Assembly (NCBI GenBank): GCA_030538585.1
Contig: JAUNTP010000004.1
Coordinates: 1-39,142 of the forward strand
From: Mobilicoccus sp.
GTDB taxonomy: Bacteria; Actinomycetota; Actinomycetes; Actinomycetales; Dermatophilaceae
Length of the DNA: 39,142 nt
Direction: 5' to 3'
Below the pieces are notes generated by a model. That model was not told where the DNA came from and did not search any database. It saw only the letters and a program-made list of their open reading frames with translations. This document shows positions 16,580-27,465 of the stretch, piece after piece. Every line of letters starts with the position of its first letter. Positions within the stretch are counted from its first letter, which is position 1. A program made the translations under genes and the position numbers.

Positions 16580-18742
16580 ATGAGCGTGTTCCCGCGGATC
16601 GTGTTCGACGAGTCGCACAGCGAGGCATGGTCGCTCGATGAGCAGACCGCCGCCCGCATCAACCCCGCCCAGCCTGCGGACGCGAGTTACGCCCAGGCCG
16701 CGCAGGCGTTGCGACACCGCGGATATGAGGTCGCGGCGCACACCGACGGGGCGTTGCGCGGCGACGTCCTGGGCGAGGCCGACGTCCTCGTCATCGCCCA
16801 CCCGGCCGATTCCGCTGCGGAGCGCTCGAGCGGCGCCGGAACGCCGATCTTCAGCGAGGAGGAGATCGACGCGATCGAAAGCTACGTGCGCGGCGGTGGC
16901 GGCCTCGTCGTGTTGGGCGAGTGCCAGCAGGGCTCCTACGGCTCCAACTTGCTCGACGTCCTCGCCCGCTTCGGGGTCGGGATCCGCAACGACACCGCCC
17001 ACGACGGCACCCATCGCTTCAACGGCGTCTCCGCGTGGGTCATGGCGACCCTCGGCGACCAGCAGTCGGGCCAGCCGGGGCAGCGCGAACGCCGCGGCGG
17101 GGTGCTCTCCGGCATCGGTGAGGTGTGTTTCTACCGCGCGGGCACCCTGGAGGTGCTCGACGCCGACAAGGCTGGTGAGGTGCGGGTCGTGGCGCGCACC
17201 AGCGCGCTCGCCGACCCCGCGAACGCGCCGATGGCGCTCACGGCCCGCCCGGGGAAGGGGCGCCTCGTCGTTCTCGGTGACTCCGACCTGTTCGGCGACG
17301 ACTCCATCGACGACTTCGACCACCGCGACCTCTGGGTCAACATCGTCACGTGGGCGGCCGGTGCGGGCCGCGGCGGCAGCGAGACCAACCTCGAGGGTGC
17401 CTGGCTCGCCGTCGACCCTCGCTGGCTCGACCTCAAGGCCGCCGTCGAGGAGATCCGGCCGATGCAGAACGCCGACGGGTCGATCGACGCCGAGAGCCAT
17501 GATCACGACCACGCCGCCGCGCGCGACCTGGTCGGGCGCATCACCGCCGGCATCGAGGCCCTCGCGCCGGAGTTTCCGCACGACGAGGCCTACCTTCAGG
17601 CGTGCGTCGCCGACTTCCGCCGCTGGGCCGACGAGGGGTTCGGCGTGCCGGACTTCCTCGACTCCATCCTCGCGTTCGCGCCCGCCGACCACCGCGAGGA
17701 CGGCCTCGCCCACCTCGTCGTCTTCCCCATGTACACCCAGAACGGCAACCAGAAGCGCAACATCGAGGCCGTGCTGGTCAGCGTGTACTGGCCCGAGTGG
17801 CTCGCCGAGCTGGAGCAGACCTACACCAACACGGCGTTCCTCTCGATCGATTTCATCGACTTCACGCCCGGCTACGACACCGACTCCGCGGTGCTGTTTC
17901 CCGAGACCGTCGCCATGCGCGAGGTGCCGACGTTCACGTGGGGGGCGATCTTCTCCGACCGCGAAGCCGCGCGCTTTCGCCGCGTCGTCAGCGAAGCGGC
18001 CGACCTGCTCCACCTCGACCTGCCGCCGGACGCCGAACGACTCCTCGTCAGCCAGGAGTACTGCCAGGGCATGTTCGCGATGTGGGACATGATCCACGAC
18101 CGCACCCACATGCGCGGCGACCTGCCGTTCGACCCGTTCATGATCAAGCAGCGCATGCCGTACTGGATGTACTCCCTGGAGGAGTTGCGCTGCGACCTCA
18201 ACACCTTCGTCGAAGCCACGAAGCTCGAGAAGGACGGGCAGCCGTTCGCCAAGGGCGTGCAGTACGGGGTCGTCTTCGACCGCATCTTCCGGTTCTCCAT
18301 CACCGGCGGTCGGGTGCGCAACTACGACGGCCTGGGCGGCCAACTGCTCTTCGCGTGGCTGCACAAGAACGGCGCCCTGCACTGGACCGACAACCGCCTC
18401 AGCTTCGACTGGCAGGCCGTGCCGGAGCAGGTGTGCGCGCTCGCCGAGGCCGTCAACACCCTCTACAAGGAGGGCATCGACCGCAGCAAGGTCGCCCACT
18501 GGATCGCCGCCTACGAGTTCGTCACCCGCTACGTCGCGCCGCACCCGCGCTCGACGTGGGCCAAGGGTGCCGACGCGCTTCCGCTGGAGGGCAAGCCCAA
18601 GGAGCTGGTCGACCTCGTGCTCCCCGACGAGTTCCCGCTCAACGTGTTCTTCGAGGCCCTCGACAAGAAGCTCGGGCCGGTCATCGCCTCCACCAAGGGC
18701 ATCACCGCTGCCGCCACTGACAACACGGAGGTGGGCGCATGA
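16580..18742 (+). CDS. DUF4350-like / DUF6421 fusion protein, function unknown
   Basis: A 720-residue protein in two parts. Residues about 1-270 resemble the DUF4350/glutamine-amidotransferase-like fold: YAQAAQALRHRGYEV, ADVLVIAHPAD, FSEEEIDAIESYVRGGGGLVVLGE and GRLVVLGDSDLFGDD. Residues about 280-720 match what I remember as DUF6421, a streptomycete and actinobacterial family: VPDFLDSILAF, HLVVFPMYTQNGN, VLFPETVAMREVPTFTWG, DLPFDPFMIKQRMPYWMY and RVRNYDGLGGQLLFAWLH. Within it H506-D-R-T-H510 and E534/E535 in EELRCDL form an HxxxH...EE pattern that could bind metal (my inference). AGAAAGGG precedes the ATG. The SDR gene overlaps its stop (ATGA). In Streptomyces I recall the same three-gene order, with the DUF6421 protein lacking the N-terminal part. 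Confidence 0.85.
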   Translation: MSVFPRIVFDESHSEAWSLDEQTAARINPAQPADASYAQAAQALRHRGYEVAAHTDGALRGDVLGEADVLVIAHPADSAAERSSGAGTPIFSEEEIDAIESYVRGGGGLVVLGECQQGSYGSNLLDVLARFGVGIRNDTAHDGTHRFNGVSAWVMATLGDQQSGQPGQRERRGGVLSGIGEVCFYRAGTLEVLDADKAGEVRVVARTSALADPANAPMALTARPGKGRLVVLGDSDLFGDDSIDDFDHRDLWVNIVTWAAGAGRGGSETNLEGAWLAVDPRWLDLKAAVEEIRPMQNADGSIDAESHDHDHAAARDLVGRITAGIEALAPEFPHDEAYLQACVADFRRWADEGFGVPDFLDSILAFAPADHREDGLAHLVVFPMYTQNGNQKRNIEAVLVSVYWPEWLAELEQTYTNTAFLSIDFIDFTPGYDTDSAVLFPETVAMREVPTFTWGAIFSDREAARFRRVVSEAADLLHLDLPPDAERLLVSQEYCQGMFAMWDMIHDRTHMRGDLPFDPFMIKQRMPYWMYSLEELRCDLNTFVEATKLEKDGQPFAKGVQYGVVFDRIFRFSITGGRVRNYDGLGGQLLFAWLHKNGALHWTDNRLSFDWQAVPEQVCALAEAVNTLYKEGIDRSKVAHWIAAYEFVTRYVAPHPRSTWAKGADALPLEGKPKELVDLVLPDEFPLNVFFEALDKKLGPVIASTKGITAAATDNTEVGA

Positions 18743-19470
18743 CCCGCGACCTGTCGGACGCTGTCGTCGTGGTCGCCGGTGCGGCCGGTGCGGCAGGCCC
18801 GCCGACGCTTGAGGCGCTCCTCGCGCGCGGCGCCACGGTCGTCGCCGTCGACCACGCCGCGGATCGCCTCGACCCGGTCGTGGCGCGCGCAGCCGAGAAC
18901 GCCCCTGCCGGTCGGGCGGTCGGTCTCGTCGTGGACCTCCTCGACGAGGACGCCACGCGGGAAGCGATGGCGGGGGTGCTGGCCGAGCACGGCCGCATCG
19001 ACGGCCTGTTCCACCTCGTCGGCGGCTGGCGGGGCGGGGCGGGCATCGTCGAGGCCGACCTGGGTGACTGGGCGCTGCTGCACGACCTGCTCATCGTGAC
19101 GTTGCAGCACACGACGCGCGCCACCCACGACGCGCTCGTCACCTCCGGGGGGCGGCTGGCCATCGTCTCGACGACACAAGCGCAGCAGCCCAGTGCCACC
19201 AACGCGGCGTACGCCGCGGCCAAGGCCGCCGCCGAGGCGTGGACGCTCGCCGTCGCCGACTCGTTCGCCAAAGCGGGTGAGCGGGATCAGGTGGCTGCGG
19301 CGACGATCCTGCAGATCAAGGCGCTGCTCACCGACGCGATGCGCGAGGCGAGGCCCGACCGCAAGTTCCCCGGCTACTCCCACGTCGACGACGTGGCCCG
19401 CGAGCTCGTCGGCCTGTTCGACGTGCCTGCAACCGAGCTCAACGGCGCCCGACGTAGCCTGACCGCATGA
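18739..19470 (+). CDS. SDR-family NAD(P)-dependent oxidoreductase
   Basis: A 243-residue classical short-chain dehydrogenase. The nucleotide-binding glycine motif is degenerate (AGAAGAAG, 13-20, instead of TGxxxGxG), with VVAVDHAADR after beta-2 and VVDLLDE at the cofactor-adenine position, which favours NAD(H). The catalytic residues are present: S144 in IVSTTQAQQ, Y158 and K162 in YAAAK. The substrate is not predictable. The gene overlaps the DUF6421 gene in front and the aldolase gene behind by 4 bases each (ATGA), so the three proteins are probably made in fixed proportion and act in one pathway. Confidence 0.92.
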   Translation: MTRDLSDAVVVVAGAAGAAGPPTLEALLARGATVVAVDHAADRLDPVVARAAENAPAGRAVGLVVDLLDEDATREAMAGVLAEHGRIDGLFHLVGGWRGGAGIVEADLGDWALLHDLLIVTLQHTTRATHDALVTSGGRLAIVSTTQAQQPSATNAAYAAAKAAAEAWTLAVADSFAKAGERDQVAAATILQIKALLTDAMREARPDRKFPGYSHVDDVARELVGLFDVPATELNGARRSLTA

Positions 19471-20522
19471 TCAGCCAGCTCCACGACCCGACGTTCCGCG
19501 GGTTCGCCAGCGACAACAACTCCGGCGTCCACCCCGAAGTGCTCGAAGCGCTCGCCCTCGCCAACGGCGGACACCAGCGCGCGTACGGCGCCGACGTCTA
19601 CACCGAGGCGCTCGGCGAGCGCGTCACGGAGATCTTCGGGGAGCGCGCCGAGGTGTACCCGGTCTTCAACGGGACCGGCGCGAACGTTGTTTCCCTCGAT
19701 CTGATGACGCAGCGTTGGGACGCGGTCGTGTGTACCCGCAGCGCGCACATCAACGTCGACGAATGCGGCGCCCCTGAGAAGATCGCGGGTACCAAGCTGC
19801 TCCCCGTCGACACCTCCGACGGCAAGCTCACGCCCGACCTCATCGACACCCTGGCGTGGGGGTTCGGCGACGAGCATCACGCGCAGCCGACCGTGGTGTC
19901 GGTGACGCAGAGCACCGAGCTGGGGACGCTCTACGCCCTCGATGAGCTGCGCGCCGTCACCGAGCACGCGCACGGCAAGGGTATGCGGGTGCACCTCGAC
20001 GGGGCCCGCCTCGCCAACGCCGCCGCCGCTCTCGGGGTCGGGCTGGGCGAGGTGACCGCGGGTGTGGGCGTCGACGTCGTCTCCTTCGGCGGCACGAAGA
20101 ACGGCCTGCTGGGCGCGGAGGCCGTCATCGTCCTCGACCCGGACGCCGTGAGTCGACCGCTGTTCGTGCGCAAGCTCGACGGGCAGCTCTACTCGAAGAT
20201 GCGCTTTGCGTCGGTACAACTGCTCACGCTGCTCACCGACGACCTGTGGCAGCGCAGCGCCTCCCACGCCAACGTCATGGCGCGCCGCCTCGCCGACGAG
20301 GTGCGCGGCATCGACGGTGTGCGCCTCACGCAGGAGCCGCAGGCGAACGCGGTCTTCGCGATCCTGCCGCCGGAGGTCACGACCCGCCTGCAGGAGCGCT
20401 ACCCGTTCTACGTGTGGGACGAGGCCACCGGCGAGGTGCGCTGGATGTGCAGCTTCGACACCACCGAGGGCGACATCGAGGGTTTCGGTGCCGCGCTGCG
20501 TGAGGAGATCGCCCGCGCCTGA
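19467..20522 (+). CDS. Threonine-aldolase-like PLP-dependent lyase
   Basis: A 351-residue fold-type I PLP enzyme of the low-specificity threonine aldolase / beta-eliminating lyase family. The frame opens with FASDNNSGVHPEV (13-25), has VFNGTGANVVSL (66-77), the cofactor aspartate in HLDGARLANAA (D178), and the Schiff-base lysine K211 in SFGGTKNGLLGAEA. C-terminal LPPEV and WMCSFDTTEGDIEGF complete the family pattern. Such enzymes cleave beta-hydroxy amino acids to glycine plus aldehyde, or eliminate from them. As the last gene of a coupled operon with an SDR, it could form or use a hydroxy amino acid that the SDR oxidises or reduces; this is inference. The start overlaps the SDR stop by 4 bases. 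Confidence 0.93.
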   Translation: MISQLHDPTFRGFASDNNSGVHPEVLEALALANGGHQRAYGADVYTEALGERVTEIFGERAEVYPVFNGTGANVVSLDLMTQRWDAVVCTRSAHINVDECGAPEKIAGTKLLPVDTSDGKLTPDLIDTLAWGFGDEHHAQPTVVSVTQSTELGTLYALDELRAVTEHAHGKGMRVHLDGARLANAAAALGVGLGEVTAGVGVDVVSFGGTKNGLLGAEAVIVLDPDAVSRPLFVRKLDGQLYSKMRFASVQLLTLLTDDLWQRSASHANVMARRLADEVRGIDGVRLTQEPQANAVFAILPPEVTTRLQERYPFYVWDEATGEVRWMCSFDTTEGDIEGFGAALREEIARA

Positions 20523-20524
20523 GC

Positions 20525-20568
20525 CCTGAGTACCCCGGCGCCTGTGGATATAGGTACCCACGCTCAGG
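20525..20568 (+). terminator. Possible weak terminator hairpin after the aldolase gene
   Basis: CCTGAG (20525-20530) followed by TACC can pair with GGTA (20553-20556) and CTCAGG (20563-20568), leaving a bulge. It starts 3 bases after the aldolase stop. The stem is interrupted and no T-tract follows, so the call is tentative. Confidence 0.3.
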
Positions 20569-20626
20569 CACGCAGATCGCCGGACTGGTCGGATAGGAGC
20601 ATTCACCGACCTTCGGAGGGCTCCTC

Positions 20627-22879
20627 ATGAACGGCACCACGGCGCCGGACCCCGTCGACGCTTTGCGTGACGAGGTCCGCGTGATCCGGCAACAACTCGA
20701 CGACATCGGCCATCTGCTCATCGCCGCCGGCCGCCGCAGCGAGGCCGCGACCGGGACGACAACCGACACCAGGCCCTGGGCGACACCGGCCGCGAAGCCG
20801 ACGAGTCAACGCCCGGAGGTGGGACGTGCGGCGCCGCGACGGCGGGAGACGCCAGCGGCCGCTCCGACCCCGCCCGCCGCTCCGACACCGTCGAAGCCGG
20901 AAGAGCCCGCCCGGTCGTGGGACAGCAGCGCCAGCGCGTTCCGGCCGCCCGCTCCCGGCTCGCAGGCAGGGACCTCCCGCAGCCTGTGGGAGGCCTTCGT
21001 GTGGCGTCCCGCCCCAGGCGACACCCAGCGTGCGCCGAAGTCGGAGCCCACCGACGCACCGACGCCTGGCGCGCGACCGGCGACGAGGACCACCGGCGCC
21101 ACCGCCGCGTCGGCGAGCCGCGGCAAGACCGCCGCCACGGCAGGAAAGCGCGACAGCAAGACCATCTCGACGACGGCCGACACGCCCGCGGCCAGGCCTC
21201 CGAAGAAGCCCGCGACCCCTCCGGCAACGAAGCGATCGGGACCCGAGCGCGACTCCTTCGCGAAGCGGCCCTCCCGGTTCACGCCGGAGCGGATGCTCGC
21301 CGTCGGTGGGGCCGTCGTGACGATCCTCGGTGTCGGGTTCCTCCTCGCCGTCGCCATCGCCTCCGGCCTGTTCGGTCCCGTCGCGCGCGTCAGCGCCCTG
21401 GGGGTGCTCGCGCTCGCCCTCGCCGTCGTCGCGCGGCGGCAACGCCGCAGCGGCGCCGACGCCGCGGTGGCGTTGGCCGCGACGAGTTCGGCGTCGGCGT
21501 TCGGTGTCGTCGTCGGGATGACCGCGATCTACGGGTGGATCGCCCCGCTGTTCGGGGTGATCGTCGCGATGGCTTTGGCCGCCGGCGGCATCTACGTCGC
21601 CCACCGGTGGCGCAGCGCCATCCTCGCCGGGCTCGTGTACGCGCAATGCCTCATCGTCCTGCCGTTCGCGATCGGCGTCGGCAGCCAGTCCTGGCTGCAG
21701 CAGTACACCCTTTACGCGGTACTGCCCTACCTCGCTCTCCTCGCGGTGATCACCGCACATCGATGGATGCACCTGTTCTCCGCGGCGTCCGGGGCGCTCC
21801 TGCTCATCGCCGCCACCTCGCTGGTGCTGGCGCCCACGCACCTCGACACCCTCACCCTGGTCAGATTCCTCGCCGCGCTCGGGGTCTTCGTGCTCGTCTC
21901 CGCCGCCGCCGCGGGACTGAGTTCTCTGTGGGTTCTTGCTACGGCCCTCACCGCCACGGTCGCCGCCGTCCTCTGGCTGGGGTACCTGCCTGAGGCGCAC
22001 GGCCTCGACGTCGCCGCTCCCGCCGCGCTCGCGGTCATCGGGGCCGTCGCGGCCTGGCGCTACCGGGACGAGACCCGCGCCCTCCTCGGAGCCGCGGCGT
22101 GCCTGCACCTCGTGCTCGCCACGACGATGCTGCCGGTCTCGGGGGACATCGTGATGCTGCTCATCGCTGTCGAATCCCTCGCGCTGCTCCTCGCGGCACG
22201 ACACAGTCGCTCGGTCATGTGGTGGGCCTCCCTCGTCCTCGGCGCATTCGGCGTCGCAGGAATGGTCATGGCTGTCCCGCCGACCCTCGTCATGGTTCCG
22301 TCGTTCAGCGGCGCGACGACCCGCTGGGACACCGTCCTGCTCGCCGCGGTCGTCACCGCCATCGCCGCCGTGCACGTCCGCCGCGCCATGAGCGACCCGC
22401 GGCGTCGCTGGGAACGAGTCGCCGGCTCGGCCGTGGCCCTCTACGGCGTCGGCGCGACGATCGTCGCGATGGGCACCCTGCCCGGAGCCGGTGAGCTCGG
22501 CGCGATGGGTGCCGGTGTCGTGACGACGATGGTGTGGCTGAGTGTCGCCGTCGCCCTCATCCTGCGCCCGTCGTGGCGTCGCCTCGGCTACTTCGTGCTG
22601 GCGGTGGCGATCGTCAAGCTGTTCTTCGCCGACCTGCACGCCGTCGACGGGATCCTGCGGGCCGTCCTCTTCGTCATCACCGGCCTGGTCCTTATCGCCG
22701 CGTCCTCGCTGCTGCGCAATGCCGACAAGGCCGACAAGGCAGACCCGGACCAGCCCGCGCCGACGTCTCCGACGCAGGCCGCCGACAACTCGGATGGCTC
22801 GACCGAGAAGGCGTCCGCCGTGGAGTCCTCGGGCCGGGGGCCGGTGCGGAGGCTTGAGCCGGGCCCAGCGGAGGGGTGA
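20627..22879 (+). CDS. DUF2339 multi-pass membrane protein
   Basis: A 750-residue protein. An N-terminal helical segment (DALRDEVRVIRQQLDDIGHLL, 11-31) is followed by about 175 residues of Pro/Ala/Thr-rich, basic low-complexity sequence. About 17-19 hydrophobic helices begin near residue 220 (ERMLAVGGAVVTILGVGFLLAVAI) and run to about 700, then a polar tail rich in Asp, Lys and Ser. The pattern of a short coiled N-terminus, linker and many closely packed helices is that of DUF2339, whose function is unknown. The conserved C-terminal stretch LGYFVLAVAIVKLFFADLHAVDGILRAVLFVITGLVLI is typical of the family. GGAGGG precedes the ATG. A strong bidirectional hairpin separates it from the convergent SRPBCC gene. 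Confidence 0.85.
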   Translation: MNGTTAPDPVDALRDEVRVIRQQLDDIGHLLIAAGRRSEAATGTTTDTRPWATPAAKPTSQRPEVGRAAPRRRETPAAAPTPPAAPTPSKPEEPARSWDSSASAFRPPAPGSQAGTSRSLWEAFVWRPAPGDTQRAPKSEPTDAPTPGARPATRTTGATAASASRGKTAATAGKRDSKTISTTADTPAARPPKKPATPPATKRSGPERDSFAKRPSRFTPERMLAVGGAVVTILGVGFLLAVAIASGLFGPVARVSALGVLALALAVVARRQRRSGADAAVALAATSSASAFGVVVGMTAIYGWIAPLFGVIVAMALAAGGIYVAHRWRSAILAGLVYAQCLIVLPFAIGVGSQSWLQQYTLYAVLPYLALLAVITAHRWMHLFSAASGALLLIAATSLVLAPTHLDTLTLVRFLAALGVFVLVSAAAAGLSSLWVLATALTATVAAVLWLGYLPEAHGLDVAAPAALAVIGAVAAWRYRDETRALLGAAACLHLVLATTMLPVSGDIVMLLIAVESLALLLAARHSRSVMWWASLVLGAFGVAGMVMAVPPTLVMVPSFSGATTRWDTVLLAAVVTAIAAVHVRRAMSDPRRRWERVAGSAVALYGVGATIVAMGTLPGAGELGAMGAGVVTTMVWLSVAVALILRPSWRRLGYFVLAVAIVKLFFADLHAVDGILRAVLFVITGLVLIAASSLLRNADKADKADPDQPAPTSPTQAADNSDGSTEKASAVESSGRGPVRRLEPGPAEG

Positions 22880-22884
22880 AAGCC

Positions 22885-22918
22885 GGGGCGCCGGCCGCGC
22901 GGGGGCGGCCGGCGCCCC
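22885..22918. terminator. Strong bidirectional terminator hairpin (14-bp perfect stem)
   Basis: GGGGCGCCGGCCGC (22885-22898) pairs perfectly with 22905-22918 around a GCGGGG loop. The hairpin lies between the stop codon ending at 22879 and the convergent stop at 22920-22922, so it can serve both genes. All 14 pairs are present and only TT follows, as is usual for GC-rich actinobacterial terminators. Confidence 0.85.
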
Positions 22919-22919
22919 T

Positions 22920-23345
22920 TCACCGCGATTCGCAGTACTCGCGCAGCGCCGCCATCAACTCGATGTGCTGGCGCTCCAGCGCGTTGCCCCCGAGGACCTG
23001 CGACGGCGGGTGGAACCCGACGGTGCGCACGCGGTACTCCACACCGACGTTCTCCTCGAGCTGTCGCAACCGGTACTCGAAGATCACCTCGCCGCGCGGA
23101 TGAACCGCGGTGAACGCGAACACCTCCGGCTCGCGACGCTCGCTGATGACGATCTCTTGGTCGCGCACCTGCCACCAGGCCTCGGCAACGACGTAGCGGG
23201 CCCCGACGCGGGGGGTCTCATCCGGTCCTGTCGCGGTGATCGACGTGACGTCGGTCGACCAGGCCGGCCACGCCAGCGGGTCGGCCACGGCCGCCCACAC
23301 GGTGTGGAGACGGCTCGCGATCTCGACGGTCGTGGTCCACTCCAT
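22920..23345 (-). CDS. SRPBCC (START/polyketide-cyclase-like) protein
   Basis: A 141-residue helix-grip protein. The opening MEWTTTVEIASRLHTVWAAVADPLAWPAWSTDVTSI (strand, then helix with a WPAW turn) is the usual start of polyketide-cyclase/dehydrase-type SRPBCC proteins. The following strands (VGARYVVAEAWWQV, VFAFTAVHPRGEVIFEYRL, GVEYRVRTVGF) and the long C-terminal helix (ALERQHIELMAALREYC) complete the hydrophobic-pocket fold. The ligand is unknown. The ATG at 23345 is preferred over a GTG six codons upstream because GAGAGGAG sits 7 bases before it. Monocistronic, converging on the DUF2339 gene across a terminator. Confidence 0.85.
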   Translation of the reverse strand: MEWTTTVEIASRLHTVWAAVADPLAWPAWSTDVTSITATGPDETPRVGARYVVAEAWWQVRDQEIVISERREPEVFAFTAVHPRGEVIFEYRLRQLEENVGVEYRVRTVGFHPPSQVLGGNALERQHIELMAALREYCESR

Positions 23346-23435
23346 CGGGTTCTCCTCTCTCACAACGGGCGACAGGGGGAACCTAGATGCTTGAGGGGCG
23401 TCTGTCCGGGAGATTCGGGAGGTGTCGACGGGTGT

Positions 23436-24257
23436 TCATCTGGCGGGGTTCGTCCGCGGCACGTCCGGTCGCGGTCGTTTGGCCTCGCGCCCGTCGCCGG
23501 ACGATCTTCCGGTGAGACGGCGCCCCACCCACGGGACGACGTAGACCCGGGCCCACGCACGGTCGCCGCGCAGGCGCTCGGCGCGAGGCAGGGGCGGCGC
23601 CGGCGGCAGCGGGGTCTCCCAGTCGGCGTCATCGGGGGTGTACCCCAGCGCGGTATAGGCGGCGAGCGCGACCCGGCGGTGCCCCTCGGAGTTCATGTGG
23701 ATGCGGTCCTCGCTCCACACGCGGAAGTCCTGCAGCGCGCGCAAGCCCCACTGGTCGATGAGGGCGCACCCGTGGCGGCGGGCGATCGACCAGAGGTTGG
23801 CCGAATGCGTGGCATGTCGGCCCCGGACCGCGCTGAGCAGGGGCGCGTCCCGCGGATCGGTGGGGGTCGCGAGAAGCACGTCCACACCGGCACCCCGCAG
23901 GCGCACGACAGCGTCCTCGAGCCGCTGCGCCAAGTCGTCGAGGTCGGCGCGGGGACGCAGGAAGTCGTTGCCGCCGCCGACCATGCTCACGAGGTCGGGC
24001 TGCAGCGAAAGCGCCGCATCGAGTTGGCGACCGACGACGTCGTCGAGTTTTCGGCCACGGATGGCGAGGTTGGCGTACTCCAGCCCGCCACCAGCGGCAG
24101 CGGCCCGGTCGTGCAGCATCGCGGCGAGGCGATCCGCCCAGCCGATGAACGCGTTGGGGTCGGAGGGGTCGACATCGCTCATGCCCTCAGTGAAGGAGTC
24201 GCCGATCGCGACGTAGCGACGCCAGCCCTGCTCGGGCGGGGTGAGGAACGAGATCAC
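23436..24257 (-). CDS. SGNH/GDSL-family hydrolase
   Basis: A 273-residue esterase-type protein. Block I is AIGDSFTEG with the nucleophile S21. Block III is GGGND with N97. Block V is [10 protein letters not shown], giving D184 and H187 for a Ser-Asp-His triad. There is no signal peptide or membrane helix, so it should be cytoplasmic. The C-terminal 60 residues are basic and proline-rich ([22 protein letters not shown]). The start is GTG at 24257, overlapping the TGA of ung by 4 bases (GTGA), which shows translational coupling to DNA repair. The substrate is unknown; relatives act on lipids or acylated small molecules. Confidence 0.9.
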   Translation of the reverse strand: MISFLTPPEQGWRRYVAIGDSFTEGMSDVDPSDPNAFIGWADRLAAMLHDRAAAAGGGLEYANLAIRGRKLDDVVGRQLDAALSLQPDLVSMVGGGNDFLRPRADLDDLAQRLEDAVVRLRGAGVDVLLATPTDPRDAPLLSAVRGRHATHSANLWSIARRHGCALIDQWGLRALQDFRVWSEDRIHMNSEGHRRVALAAYTALGYTPDDADWETPLPPAPPLPRAERLRGDRAWARVYVVPWVGRRLTGRSSGDGREAKRPRPDVPRTNPAR

Positions 24258-24937
24258 GGCAGCCTCCAGTCGATGGGGTCGGCGCCCTGCTCCTCCAGCA
24301 GGGCGTTGACGCGGCTGAACGGGCGGGAGCCGAAGAAGCCGCTGTGCGCCGACAAGGGGGAGGGGTGGGCGCTCTCGACGATCGGCATGTCGCCGAGTGC
24401 CGGACCCAGGGAGCGGGCGTCGCGACCCCACAGGAGCGCGACCATCGCCTGCCCGCCGCGGTGCGAGTCGGCGAGGGCCTCGATCGCGCGGGACGTGACC
24501 GCCTCCCAGCCCTTGCCGCGGTGACTCGCGGAGGCTCCCGGTCGCACGGTGAGCACTCGGTTGAGCAGCAGGACGCCGCGGTCGGCCCACGGCGAGAGGT
24601 CGCCGGTGCTCGGCGCGGCGACACCGAGGTCGTTCTGCAGCTCCTTGTAGATGTTGACGAGGCTCTTGGGGATCGGGGACACGTCCGGAGCGACCGAGAA
24701 CGACAACCCGACGGCGTGCCCGGGCGTGGGGTAGGGGTCCTGCCCGACGACGAGCACCCGCACCTCGCCCAGCGGGCGCTCGAACGCCCGCAGCACGTGG
24801 CCACCGGCGGGCAGGTAGGGGCGTCCGGCGGCGAGCTCCTCGCGCAGGAACGCGCCCATCGCGCTGATGTCGCCCTCGACGGGGGCGAGCGCCTCCGCCC
24901 ACGACGCATGGACGAGGTCGGCGAGCGGCGCAGGCAT
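24254..24937 (-). CDS. ung: Uracil-DNA glycosylase (family 1)
   Basis: Removes uracil from DNA to start base-excision repair. The 227-residue product has the catalytic water-activating motif [17 protein letters not shown] with D67, the NRVLTV uracil-recognition segment, ALLWGRDA, and the DNA-intercalation loop [22 protein letters not shown] containing the catalytic histidine. Length and motif order are standard for family 1. The ATG at 24937 begins MPAPLADLV. It is the first gene of a two-gene operon with the SGNH hydrolase, whose GTG overlaps its stop. Confidence 0.97.
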   Translation of the reverse strand: MPAPLADLVHASWAEALAPVEGDISAMGAFLREELAAGRPYLPAGGHVLRAFERPLGEVRVLVVGQDPYPTPGHAVGLSFSVAPDVSPIPKSLVNIYKELQNDLGVAAPSTGDLSPWADRGVLLLNRVLTVRPGASASHRGKGWEAVTSRAIEALADSHRGGQAMVALLWGRDARSLGPALGDMPIVESAHPSPLSAHSGFFGSRPFSRVNALLEEQGADPIDWRLP

Positions 24938-25095
24938 GGCCCCGACCCTAGCGGCACACCCCCGGTCTTCGCCCGTGCGCTCGATCAGCCCTCGAAACGG
25001 GGGCGCGGGTGAATGACATGGCTGTCGTTTGCTGGCACCATGACGAAGGCGCGCCTCCCGCGGGAGGCGTCGGGGACGTCACGAAGGAGATCCAC

Positions 25096-25383
25096 ATGCA
25101 AGAGAGCGCAGCGCAGGCCACTCACCGCGAGGGGCAGCTCAGCGATCTCGACTGCGAGATCCTCGCCTTCGAGCGCCAGTGGTGGAAGTACCCCGGCGCC
25201 AAGGAGCAGAGCATCAAAGAGCTGTTCGACATGACGTCGACGCGCTACTACCAGGTGCTCAACGGCCTCATCGACTCCCCGGCCGCCCTCGCCCACGACC
25301 CCATGCTCGTCAAGCGCCTGCGCCGGATGCGCAGCTCCCGCCAGCGCGCCCGCTCGGTGCGCCGCACCGCCACCGACGCCTGA
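25096..25383 (+). CDS. DUF3263 helix-rich small protein
   Basis: A 95-residue protein containing the DUF3263 core LSDLDCEILAFERQWWKYPGAKEQSIKELFDMTSTRYYQVLNGLID, an actinobacteria-specific motif with a predicted helix-turn-helix (SIKELFDMTSTRYYQVLN) that resembles DNA-binding domains. The tail is very basic (KRLRRMRSSRQRARSVRR). AAGGAG lies 8 bases before the ATG at 25096; the open frame begins further upstream but without a ribosome site. The function is not established; a small nucleoid- or promoter-binding protein is plausible. Confidence 0.88.
   Translation: MQESAAQATHREGQLSDLDCEILAFERQWWKYPGAKEQSIKELFDMTSTRYYQVLNGLIDSPAALAHDPMLVKRLRRMRSSRQRARSVRRTATDA

Positions 25384-27465
<2,082 letters not shown>

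Noticed and set aside
16397..18544. A 715-codon open frame opposite the DUF6421 fusion gene
   Set aside because: The plus-strand product has clear family motifs, a ribosome site, a promoter and coupling to the SDR gene. The minus-strand product is a composition artefact.
20603..22639. A 678-codon open frame opposite the DUF2339 gene
   Set aside because: Its product is Arg/Gly/Asp-rich without motifs, while the plus strand encodes regularly spaced membrane helices.
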